Positions 37,001-49,900 of a DNA stretch of 64,000 nt are shown here, piece after piece. Under the pieces are notes generated by a model. That model worked only from the letters and a program-made list of their open reading frames with translations. It had not been told where the DNA came from and made no database searches. The translations under genes and the position numbers were made by a program. The stretch covers positions 385,438 through 449,437 of the forward strand of contig BDDD01000306.1 in NCBI GenBank assembly GCA_001972305.1, written 5' to 3'. The DNA is from Cephalotus follicularis (taxonomy: Eukaryota > Streptophyta > Magnoliopsida > Oxalidales > Cephalotaceae). Position 1 is the first letter of the stretch. The number at the start of each line of letters is the position of its first letter.

Positions 37001-37662
37001 CTTTTTGTAATAAAGTTAACATTAAATTGTTTGTTACTTTGTTTGGAATCTAATATCAGTTCTTAAAATTGTTTTAAAAAGCGTGTAAACCAATGATTTT
37101 TTTTTTTCTATCTATTTCTCCTCCTGGGAGTCTTTTTAACCTTATGTTCTAAAGCTTTGGTCAATATTGCCGTTTCTGGATAAAGATACAAATGATACTA
37201 AATGTTGCTCAATACAGTGCATCATTGAGAAGGAGAATAACTTCAAACAGCCTGGAGAAAGATACCGATCATGGGAACCAGACAGGTACCCAGGGCTCCC
37301 TTTTTTTTATTTATTGATTTTAGATTAGATCATGCTAAGTTTGAAACTCATAACATGGGTCTTCTTTGTCTGATTTTGTTATTTCTTTGGTTCCAGGCAA
37401 GAACGATTTGTCTGCCGTTGGGTTGAAGCTTTATCTGACCCGCGTGTTACCCATGAGATGCGCAGTATATGGATCTCATACTGGTCTCAGGTAACTTTTT
37501 TTCTTCTTCTAACACTTCTGAAGCTAAATTTGTGAACTTGATAGTTTAATGTTGATTTGATAGGGTACTGATGGTAACATTATTTGCTGTTATGGTTTAC
37601 AGGCTGACAAATCTCTGGGTCAGAAACTAGCATCTCGTCTTAATGTGAGGCCAAGCATTTGA
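34028..37662 (+). CDS. CAT: Catalase, peroxisomal
   Basis: Haem enzyme that dismutates hydrogen peroxide to water and oxygen in peroxisomes. Exons 34028-34042, 34539-34635, 35480-35757, 35989-36765, 36891-36980, 37218-37285, 37397-37490, 37603-37662; exactly 492 residues, the standard plant length. Exon 1 encodes only MDPYK. The distal histidine lies in [19 protein letters not shown], the distal asparagine in the [12 protein letters not shown] region, and the proximal haem tyrosine in [16 protein letters not shown]. The C-terminus [13 protein letters not shown] carries the internal QKL peroxisomal signal typical of plant catalases. All introns are GT-AG. The gene appears intact; which isoform (CAT1/2/3) cannot be decided here. 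Confidence 0.97.
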
Positions 37663-37837
37663 AGGTGACACCAACATCTTTGTTTCGAGTTGCAAAGAAT
37701 GTAAGGGAGTACATTTTAAGAGGACGTCAGTGTTTGGGAAGCATAAAGTTGAATCTTCAACTCTTTGCTTGCTGTGGTATATTGTACTGTAAAACAAACT
37801 TGCATATTATGTAACTCTTAAACCTGATGATCAGTCC

Positions 37838-37843
37838 AATAAA
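37838..37843 (+). terminator. Polyadenylation signal of the catalase gene
   Basis: AATAAA lies 176 bases after the stop codon within a typical U-rich 3' UTR. Confidence 0.6.
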
Positions 37844-37862
37844 TGCCAATGCACGAGTTCTG

Positions 37863-38644
37863 TCTTTGGTCCATCTATAATTGCCATGCTATTTGGCTTG
37901 CATACCTTAGGTAACTGATTTTGCCAGTTTCTGTTTGTCTTAGCAATCGTGCTGCTTCATGGGTAACCCATTCTGTCTCGGTGCTGACATGCTTAAAGCT
38001 TAGGTTGTCAAGATAACCTTGTGTTCAACTTAGAAGATGATCACGTTGTTGAGGCATTTTATCCATTTGGTCGTTTGCCATTTTGGGTTGCGCCTAATCC
38101 ACACTATGAGAACTGACAATATTACAATTTGGTTTGCCAATCAACCTATTTTGTTAACTCTTACGCATGATGCAGGTCCATGGATTCGTTGGAATCGCCA
38201 TAATACGATTTCAGAAGTTTGATTAAACATGTGTTTATTTTATATATATATATATCCAACACTACCAAGGGAAATTCACTCGTATATCAGGTCGTAAAGA
38301 CTTTTTGAGTCTCGTCAACAAAACTGGGAAAATAAAACCCTATTAATCAATTGGAAAACAAAGAGAAGAGAAGTTTTGTCTGTTAGCTTCTAGCGGCTCA
38401 TAGTTGAACCAGTCCGCCACTCTGTAATTTTGCTATCTAGTCTACCATGAAGAAACTTGTAAACAGATATATGTAAGCACAGGGCAACTGAATACTTCTT
38501 TTTTAATCGATTGAACATAGTATATACTTTACATGTCAGGAGCAGTAAGCGTTTGCTTGCACCGGTTATACAACAGCTTTCAGTGTTCTTTGAACAAAAA
38601 AAGAATTTAAACTATACAAAAAGGAGCTCGTCTACTGCAATAAA
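37863..38644. other. Intergenic region between convergent catalase and NPC1 genes
   Basis: It contains the NPC1 3' UTR (minus strand) and a short (TA)n near 38240. No gene is recognised. Confidence 0.5.
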
Positions 38645-41600
38645 TCAGCTTCTCATGGCTACTGATGAATCTGAGGGCCGACTTTCTTCCTCTTCAACAA
38701 ACACATGTCTTGAAGGAGGACCAAACAAGCTCAATACTACCTGCAAATAGAAAAGCAATGAAGGGTCATTAAAATAAACTCTTCCTCTCTCTCTCCCTCT
38801 CTCTCTCTCTCTCTCAGAAAGAGTTTGACAAATTAATGCCATTGTAATATAAATTGACTTACTGGTAAGAATACGAGCCCATGCAAAAAACCAAGAAGGA
38901 CCAACGCCAGATACATTTGGAAGTAATAAACCTGTAAAAAGTATCAGGGCAAGATTTTAAACATACTGAAATGTTGGCTCATGTAATTGACAACTGAGTG
39001 GTAGGAACAGAGACCACAAAAACTTCTGTCCTTGAGAAGCAAAGAACAATCACGCCAACTAACTTTGTTAGTGTGATCCCACTGCAAAATTAAATCAAAC
39101 AAGGATAAATTTGTTACTGATATCATCATAATGCACACAAAATTTTACACAAGCATGATACAGTATAATGACAGGTGAGCCGGCAAAAACTCATGTTTTG
39201 CAGCTAGATGAAAGAAGTTTCATGTAGCTCTAAGGGTAATGGTAATGAGCTGAAATACAATAGTGCCAACAGAGTGCAGAAACCAGAAGATTTTTTTTCT
39301 TTCTCCCTTTTGCTTTGGGTGTGGGGTAGAGGTACATCAATAGTTATGTACCCTGTTCTCTTCCAGACAAAAAAAAAATCATGGCCAGGATACCATTTAT
39401 CAGTTTACATAAGAAACTAATTCAGCCTTTTAACTAAAGTTTTGTACTGTGTGTCTAAACGCTCCAGTTCCAGAGAAGGAAAAAAACCTGAATACAGACG
39501 CGCCCATTGTACCAAGTGCCTCCTTCACGCGTTGGTCTTTATCCCCACTGCTTACCTGTCCAGGATATGGGTAAAAATCATGGTAGCAGAAGCATTGTAC
39601 AATAGCATGTCTCACAGAAGAAGAAAAACTAATTTGAGATGCATTGCCTTTTTGTTACTAAACCATCTTATCAAACAATTTTAGATATATTCAGTACCAA
39701 TTTCTTAGTATCTATAACAAGGTATGTTAATCCAATCTAATTTTCTAACAAATAAAATGGAAGAAAGAGAAAATTGTAATCAGTTTTTCTTTTTGAGTAC
39801 ATAAGATATAATAATAATAATAATAATAATAATTTACCTATGCAATCAACATGAAGTTTAACTCAAAGGCATTGCTCATTGATAATGCCTAACATAAGTC
39901 AGAAGGTAGAGACAGACTACTGACCAAGAAAGAATATGTTATATGCACACAGAACTCAACAGCAATTCCCACTGACATAACAAGGTTGACAACAGAGACT
40001 GCATTCAGTTGGATTTTGAGAATTGCCATCACACCCTGCAGAGTGTCATTTTGTTAGCAGTTATCATATGAAGACAATGTAAGTAACATCATCATTTCAA
40101 TCGAAGGAAGTTCCATGGATGATCAACAAGGAAGAAAAGTACCATCAGATCCACAACAATCATTGACAGCACCAGCAAAATGATCAGTGAACTTCGTAAA
40201 CTACATTTTAAAAGGCAAAGAGAAAAGAATAAACAGTATAACATCAGTAAGAACTGAAACACAATATCCTCACAATTTTAATTTACCAAGGAAACAAAAG
40301 TTGTACCAGCGTAAAGGCTATTATAAAAAGCCAAAAAAAAAAAAAAAGTACTGACCTGCAAGTGATCACTAGACAGACAATGAATACAGCACCTGTTAAA
40401 TCATCAAACAGAACAAGTCATTGCTTAAAGAAGTAGAAAGTAACTAAGTTCTGCACAGTAATAATAAAAAGTTCACTAGTAAAACAATAAAATATAAAAA
40501 AGTTCATAACACAAAAATATGTTTTCGTAAGTATAATCTCCATGATGACCCATAGCCTCTGATATTATTAAGTTTAGTGAGGTTCAAATCCATATTCTTG
40601 CTGTTTTTCCATTTTTACGAGATCTTGTACCTAATAGGAGTCAAACCTCAAATCCTTTGTTTTACCTTAAAGTTACATGATCATAACAAACAAGATTGCA
40701 TCCAAGTTTATAACATATTGCAGGTCCTGCAGAACACGACGTAAATGTCCCAAAAAGTATCAAAGGAGATACTTTGAAAATAATTTTTATGTGGTAACAT
40801 GTGTAGCAGGATAAAAAATAATAAGCACCCATAGCTTTGGTTTTTACAATTGGAATTTGTGTAAAAGATTTTGGGCAACAACATTAAAGCATAAATCTCA
40901 ACAAGCAAATAACATAAATTCCAGCTAAGCATTTAGGTTAATGAACTTTTAAGAAAATGAGCGTAGATGTTACTTTGTGACTGCTAGAAGTCTTAGGGTT
41001 ACTAACCAATGGCTATAGCAAGGTTGATCAGGGCAGTGCTCCATATACGAAGGTACTGTTCAAAAAAGATATAGAACACTGAATATGGGAAGATCTCAAT
41101 CTGCAAACATGGTACACAAAGCATTAGTACTGCACTGTCTATTCTGCAAAATTTTTTTAAAGCCAAGTATAGGTAATCTAAATCCTTCATGTTGTTCTGT
41201 CAGTAATACTCAGTATTAAATATCTAATTGTTGGGAATTTTGGATTCTCTGTTCACGCAGGAATCGATCGGAGGAAAACGCACACGAAAGCAATAAGAAA
41301 AACCACACACAATAATACGCAAATTTACGTGATTCGGTCCAAATTGACTTATGTCCACGGAGAACCAACCAGAAAGATCTTCTATTATTTATCAGTCAAG
41401 AATTAAATCCTTACCACCATTCTCTCACAGTGAGTCTCTCACAGCTTATGTCTTAGTCACTGTCTGTTTTACAGACATCTTAACATCCAGCAGGTTTATA
41501 ATCACACATAGAGAGACATAAATATAGGGAAACCTGAACCCTAAACCACAATTACCTACTCTACAAGTAAGGGACTCAACCCGACCAAAATACATAAAAG

Positions 41601-44600
41601 TCCGCTAAAACAGAATACAAGACAAAAAACCCAATACGAATTAAACTTGAAAATAATATCATGCATAAAGAACAGAAAAATATCAACTGCCCAACAAGAC
41701 AACGAAGACAGAAACAGTTGCACGAAACCTCACCAGGAAAATTTGATTTTGGTTCAATTTCAGAGGCTAGTAGTAGTAGAAGTGAAACCATGTGGTTAGC
41801 TATTAGAATTATATTAGTACCTTCAGAGACTTAGACACCCTTGAACTGAACTCTCGAGCAGCCTTCATTGAGTTGACATAGTCAATCTAAATTGGAAAAT
41901 AATTACATATATGTGGGTCCTTATAATAGAAGACCAAAAAGAGAACGTACAGCAATCAAATTCTAAAATAAGACACTGTTTCTACCTGTCTGTTGAGGGG
42001 AGTATGATATGTACGGAAAGACGATGCTTGAATAACACCATTCTCATAGCCTGATGGCACAATATGCAAGCAACAGTTTAAATTAATTAACAAACTAAAA
42101 ATATGGTGGAAGCTGAACTATTTTACAATTCCAAACAAGAAAGAATTCCCCAAAAATTCATTAGGTCAGAAGGAACCATGAAGAAAATATTATTCTGATC
42201 TGACAAACCTTTCAGTTCCACACTACTAGTGTAAGCACCATGGCCACCTTTAGCACAATCAGCTGAGGGCAAGGCATTGAGGAACCATGGAAGTTTCTGC
42301 TTAAATTGTGTCGTAGATGGACGGTCACTATTCAGATCTGAATGACGGAAACACTGAAGAATTCCAGATATTGTTGGTTTTTAAACCTTTTATCGTGAAA
42401 ATGAGAAACACAAGTGCCTTTGCAATGGACTAGTGAAAGTGCAGCTATCTAGAAGCTAACACAATTATGACAATTCACCAATATAGAGAGTTTTGATTAC
42501 CGTGGTACAATCTTTGCAAACTCCACCTAGACTACAAGAAGCTGAATCAGAAGGGCAGCAAGGAGGCTGTAACAAAAAAAAAATACTTTTGAAGTCAATG
42601 ATACTTTTACAAAATCGAAAAAGGATACATTTCCTGAATATGACAAGAGGAACCACAATCAACATTATGTGCTTTAAATTGTCCATGGTTGGGCATAGTT
42701 GACCCCTTGTCTTTATTCCATGCAAAATGCATGGTTTATCATTAGATAAGATAATAGAGGCATCCTATCTGTTTCATTTTCAACAATAGGGATTGTCTAC
42801 AATTCAACAGATTCCAACTCCTTCGTGCGCAAAGTTGTCAAAATAATACCAAGGGCAACAGCATAGTCTAGAATAAACTTAATAGTGATAAGATCATGAC
42901 CTGATCATCAGGAGGACAGTAACTCCCATTTGTGAACTGCCGGCAGCAACCAAAAGCTTCTGGAGATATCCATACAAGAAAATCATCAAGCCACGAAGCA
43001 GCTGGCTTAGCAATATAGCTGGATTCTGGTGTAAGGGATGCCCTAGAAATCTGAAAACAAAAAATACAAAATATTGACATCGAACGATGACACTAGGTTA
43101 AGTAGCAAAAATGGCAGATATATTTATGGATCACTGAAGAAACAATAAATAGATAATTGAGCAAAATTAAATAGCTGTTAATGATTTTACCCCTAACCAC
43201 ACATATGAGCATTGTACAATTGGTAGTGAGTGGTGTAAACTAAAGTTCGAGAATAATTTATCACTCCCCCAAGTTTCATGAAAGATTAATCTAAAAACAA
43301 ATATGACTATCAAATCCAAAAGGATAATAGAAAATATTCAAAATATGTAAAAAAAAATTGGCTGTTTAAAGTAATAATCACACTGACAATGAAAAGCACA
43401 AAATAACAAGAAGGAAGACGTATGATTTACATATTAGTAGTCAAATAGTTTCTTTTTTATGTAATTATGCCCAAGCTAACATAATATTTACACAGGGACC
43501 TCCCTAGTATCTGACAATCTGTTCATTGGTTTACCATATGATTATAAGCATAGGGTTTAATTCTAGGGAAACTTAAGATAATTAATTAGTTGAACATAAG
43601 AGACCCATAAATCATGTGCATAAGGTGAATCTCAATTACAAAGGACAAAGTATGTTAAGAAAAAAATTACAGTATTAAAGAAAAAAAAAGCATGAATAAG
43701 CATTTAGATGAGAATGACAGCTGGCTCAACTAGACAATAATCAAACCAGCCTTAAATCTCACAAATCACATTCTTTGAAAGGCAAGGTGTATATAGGAAT
43801 TTTCAAATCCTCCATTATGTATATCAAAGGCCTATATAAAGTAAGATTTTAACTACTTATCCAAGGAATGAAGATAATGTTATACCTCATTTAAAAGAGA
43901 ATCTGCATCACATTGGCTGATGGAACACAGCTGGTTTGTATTTCTTGATTCTGAGCTGAGAAGTATTATTATGATGAACATCTTCAGCATCAAAAACTAA
44001 GTAACATATACTTGAATATCAGACATGGAAGTAGATGAACATTGACTACCTATAATTATAATTCTTCACAACAAAATACAATGGAGGACCAATTCTGAGA
44101 TACTCTGAAATATTATTGAAATACCCCTGAATGTACACACAGGCAGGTAGACAGCGTTAACCCAGACAGATTAAACATGAAACAACACATGCTCCAGTAA
44201 TAGCTTTTAATAAAAAGTTGAACCTGAAGATATGAGTCACGAGGAAGAACAATCTGTTGTTCCAAACCAGGTTGGATCCTTGTGGTTAGCGCCTATGAGG
44301 TACATGAAAAGACAAATCAAGACATGTAAGTGGGAAAACCATGTTATCAACTATCTTGACAGAATTATTCAAGAGATAGTTATTTTAAGCAACTCACTAT
44401 GCTAGCCAATGATAATGCAGCAAAGATGGAAACAACTACTATCTTGACTCCCCAATGACTGAGAATAGGTGCATGAATCTCCTAAAATTACAAATGAAAC
44501 TCAACTGGATCAGGATGATAGTAAGCAGAAAATATAATTAGGGTTACCAAGAAACAATTTACAGAAAACATATGGTATAGAGGATAAACATTTAGCATAA

Positions 44601-45011
44601 CAACTATATAAAAACATATTTCATTACCTTCATATATCGAACCAGTAATCCAGGTCTTCTCCACCCAATGCCTAAACTTTCACAAGATATTCTTTGATCA
44701 GAGTTCAAGTTTAAGCTCAAAACAAGAAAATTTTGTAGGATACTACATGACGTTAGTAAACCATGTCAGTAAACAATCAGTTTTATGTGAATAAGAAATG
44801 TCAATACCTTTGTTTTCATCATCTGATGAAGAAATTTTTAAACATGGAAAACAGTCCACCCTCCTGTTTTCAGCTCGCAAAAAGTCAAAAACTATCAAAG
44901 CAACAAATGCAGTAACTTGTAGAAGGAAGTCCAAAAGAACAGCCAGTGCTGCAAAAATATGTGCAAGCAGACGGTGATCAATAGGCACAAATGAAAACAC
45001 TGGAAAATTTT

Positions 45012-45054
<43 letters not shown>

Positions 45055-46909
45055 ATAATAAATGGACATATTTATATCCTACCAGCAAACATGGAGAACA
45101 CACGGCAAGCTGGCATGGGAATAAAACTTCCAACTGCAAAAGCTAAAATCTCAGCTGTACTAGCAAGAGTTATGGATGGTCCAACTTCGACAAGTGCATT
45201 ACTTATTCTTCCTTCCAAAGGGAAGTCAAGTGGTTGGCGCTTGACAGCATGCACCAATATACACATATTATCCACCCCGACCTGGTTCAAATAGTTTAGA
45301 GGAACATAAGCTACAAATTACATGATAAAATTACTCATAACAATATTTAGCAGATAACTAAGATTGGAAGAGAATTTTAAACTCTTATATATATTCAGAT
45401 TGCAACCGTCTTTATTCGTTTAACATTAAATCGTATAAAAAAATTAAAGTTCTCAGATTTGGTCAACTAATCGATTTTACATAATGCCATTACTGTCCCT
45501 GATTAGGACTTGATGTTCTATTTGCCGCTTCTTTTTTTTGGTTAACTTCAATCACAATTATAATGACCCGATCCTAGACTACATGAGGAATTGTCCGCTT
45601 TTGTCCCACGCAGAACATACACCATTTTCACGTGAGACTCACGGTTTTGTCCTTATCGATGGATTGGTAAGACTTTCCAGGAGGTCAACCATCCTGATTT
45701 TTCCATGAGCATAGCACATTTAACATCGGAGTTTCCACTAACTCCACGGCCAATCCACTAAAAGGTGCCTCATGTGATTAGGTTCTAGAAAATTTCTTAC
45801 ATAGCCCAGTCACTTTCTCCACTTTCTCGATGCATCCAGTTCATTTTTGTCACAAGGGAGGCTCCATCTCGTGGATAAACCTTTCTTCCTGTGGACGGCT
45901 AACCCTTTCTTCTTGACTACTCTTGAGTGGGATGTCAATGGCCATTTAGATCTCATTTCAATTAAAATTAGTTGATGAGGGAAATTAGGCCATTATCTTA
46001 ACTCAGAGTGCTAAACAGTCTCATAGGAAGGGGCGTTAGGCCCTATTAAAAGCTTAATCTGTTTCCTAGATTGCGTAATGTTACAAGACATTTCATGCTG
46101 TTAAAAATGTAACCTCCTGAAGGAAAGTAGAGATCTATTTCTAATAAAAAAACTCCAAAGTTCGAACTGTAATTAAACATATAAAGTCAAGAGGATTTAA
46201 TTTAGAATTTCAAATATGGCCATGAATTCCCCTAGCACAAGTTGATTAAAAACTACATTAATACCAATTCCTTGGTGTCAGATACACAATCTTAGAATAT
46301 TGATTTTAATAATTAAATTGGCTATTTAATTACATTCTTTAAAATGAGTAGAAGTTGAACATGATATAGGCTAAGTCCATTATCCTCAATATTCTAATAA
46401 TAAATCGAGAAATTATTATACCGCTATCCCTACATTTGAATAAGCATATAGACAAAAATTCAATTAATAAAGGATGAATAAAATTTATGGCAAAATAAAT
46501 ATAGCAAGCATATGGTATTTCTTATTTGTAATGTTAGTGCATATTCTACAACCAGTCCACAACATAATAGTCAGCATCATGTCACTAAATTGATCGACCA
46601 CTAATCAAAAGTTAAAGCGGTTCTTTTGCTCAGAAATGAGAAATTCCAAATGTGAATATAAATGGAACATAGGGAAGGAACTTACAGCTAGAACAAGAAA
46701 AGGGATAACTTCCATAATAATTAGGGTCGATTTTACTCCGATGGCACTAAAAAATCCAACTGATCCAAGAACAGAGAGCATGACTAGCATAACTCCAGAG
46801 AGACCAAGCAATACCTGACATTTAACCAAACACGAAATTTGGATGATATATTGAAGAACTTAGCAACTTTATGCCAAAAACTAGCATTTCAAAACCAAGG
46901 TTCCGATAT

Positions 46910-46973
<64 letters not shown>

Positions 46974-49900
46974 ATACCTTAGATGAAATATAAAAGGAAG
47001 ATAAATGAGAGGTGTCACCCAAAGTAAGAGATATGTAAGCAAACATCACCAGATAGCATATCTGAAATGAGATGAAGAAGAGAAACTAAATAAGAAGTTT
47101 AAACAAATTTTAATGGACAAAAGTCCACATCTACAGCATATGTCCCACATCCTCTCCACACACACACTCACACACAGACTAACCAATATAGTTATTGCAT
47201 CTGCAGTACTTTCTCTTTTCAGTTCTTCCTCAACGGAGCTTTCAGAAGAGAAAGAAAGTGTTAAATTATTAGATTTTACCATTGGCAACAACTCCTCCTG
47301 TAACATAGAAGACAAAATATATCAAGATTAAGCAGAGCAAAAAGAAAGGCACAAGCTTCTTATCACTTCATGTACAAGCAATCACTGAATTATTCTAGTA
47401 GAAAGGGCAAACCTTCACTAGTTGTATGAAAGCCTTCTCCCATGCTACTGCCTTTGCAGTTTCATTCAGCTTATTTTCAATAGCATTATTGACTGGATAA
47501 GTTACTATAAATGCAGAGGCCTATTTCAGAAATATCAGGAGGATTACCACATATTCCAATGGAGTCGATCATTGAACTTATACAGAAAAACTTTTACCTC
47601 AGTATAATTGTTACCAGAGAATCCTCCTAAAGCAGTGGTTGGATCAAGAGGGGCTTTAAATGCACTCATGCAAGAGTCTGCAGAGCTAAATTGCTGAAGA
47701 AAACATGTTACATTAATGCAACAGGTCATTTTGTGACAATACAAAGGAAAAAGATGATCATTTTATCAAGCAGGGGGGTGGGTTGGGGTTAAGGCAAAAG
47801 AAGTTAGAAATGGAAGTCCACAACAGAAAATTAAATTTAGTAAGAATTAATCAAAATGATTAACATGTAGTTAGAAACAACAGATAAGAGCAAGATGAAG
47901 ATTACAGATTATACCTGAAAACAATAAACCACGTGTTCAACTCGGCCACTTGTTTCATAATTTTGAGGATTCATTTGGAAATACTATCAGCAAGAAAAAG
48001 AACACAAAAAGAAAATCTCGTTAGTCACAATAACTTACTCAATTTAATGCTCCTGTTTTGACAATATAAATAGATATCCAATGTTTATCAGTCAAATGCA
48101 GTCGCTAAAAAGAACTCTACTTGGAGAATGCTTTGAGTGGCACAATCTTGGCCCAGTGGCTTCAAGCAAATATCAGTCAAAGATATCATTGAACCAGAAT
48201 AACTTGCACGAATCCCATCAACCTGTCAGTAACAATATTGAACTAAAAATTGTTAAAACCACACAAAAAGTAGATAAATTGTAGAAACTGGATTAAAAAT
48301 CATAATCAAAGTCCATTGGACATCAAATAGTCTGATAAGTATTACGCAACAATATTACTTCAGGAAAATTAAACCAGGCAGGATGATACCTTCTTCTGTA
48401 TTTCGAAAAGTAACTGTATGTTGTTCTCAGTGACAATACTGGGTGATGTTCCATGCACAGCATCTGGAATTGTAGCTAATATTAGCTGGAAAATTTAGGG
48501 TCCATTAGTCACTTACAAAACTATAAAAGTTTACAAAACTTATATCAAAGCATGGTTGGTCAAAATAGTGCAGTTGTGTCATCATGTGCCTACAATGAAT
48601 AAATTCTACAATTAAGTTAAACCCAAAGAAAAAAATCATGTTTGTACATTGTTTTAAGGAATAAATTTAAATATCACTATGTTTATTTTAGTATAATGAA
48701 CTAAAAAACCAGTGTAGCTGATACTTTGCCACAAAGGAAAAATCACAGAAAAAAATTAAAAATTATTTGTAAAGCAATACAATGTAATTTTTATCTTAAG
48801 AACCCATCTAAAATAAAACTAAGCATAAATGTACTTCTGTCCTCCAATGTGACAAAAGGAATCACGAAGTGCATATGATATATGAAACAACTACAGGAAA
48901 AACAGTGCTGATATAATCATTATATTGCAGTCTTTGAACGAAAATGGTTAATTTACAAATAGCAATAGCATGACAAGAAGATGCCATCATGTGTGCTGAT
49001 TGATTAAGAAAAAAAGGCTTGCTGGTTTTTGTCAATTGGTGTTACTATCTGACCGCATTTCAAAGTCTTCTTCACGCCTTGAAGACTAGTTTTATCTTTT
49101 CAGCTCTATCTTCAAAATTACTCCCTTGTAGCCAAAACAAAAACATAACAAGGAAACTAGACATGGAGAAGAATAATTCTGAAAAACCTGTTCAATTCTG
49201 TAAAACGGGGCTAGATGACTGTCAAAAAATTGTTTCTCTTCCGCAGCTTTACTCCTAGGCCCTACCCATAGCTGAAACAATATAATTATAAGAAATTAGT
49301 AGTTAACTATATTGAATGAGCAATACTTAAAAGACAACTAGAAGCAATTTGAGATGAGATATCGGATTGCTGATGGCTTCTAAATAACACAAAAGTTTTA
49401 ACAGTGTTTCTAATTCCTTCTTCCACTATTCATCTAAAAATTTCCCAATTCTAGAATCATGAATTTCTTCAAATTCCAGATAAAAGTTTATTAAAGTGAC
49501 ATCAAAACCTTATTCCCACTGAATTTATGTTTGCCTGCACACAATTTAAGAGCAAACATTATCTAATGTCTCAATATTCAGGAACTTGAACACAATGAAA
49601 TGTCTCGATATTGAGGAACTCTCACTAACTTCCTCAAAACTGTGATCACCTAAACAGAACACGCAATATATTTGTTGTAAGATGCATTCTTCGAATTGGC
49701 AGTAGGGCTGTTTACTTGCTGGGGGTTCTTCCTATTTATGTCAAACATGTAAGCACCCAAGTAAAGTGGAGAAGTTATTTATACATTAAAAAATTCATTT
49801 AGCCCAGTGTGATAGAACAAACACCCTAACAAGTTTCAAAAAAATGTAGGTTCTATGATTAGTTATAAACTTGTCACTTCAGTCAGGCTCATCAAATCAA

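Noticed and set aside
37218-37285. Possible frameshift in catalase exon 6
   Set aside because: Recounting gives a 68-base exon that keeps the reading frame; total length is exactly 492 residues.
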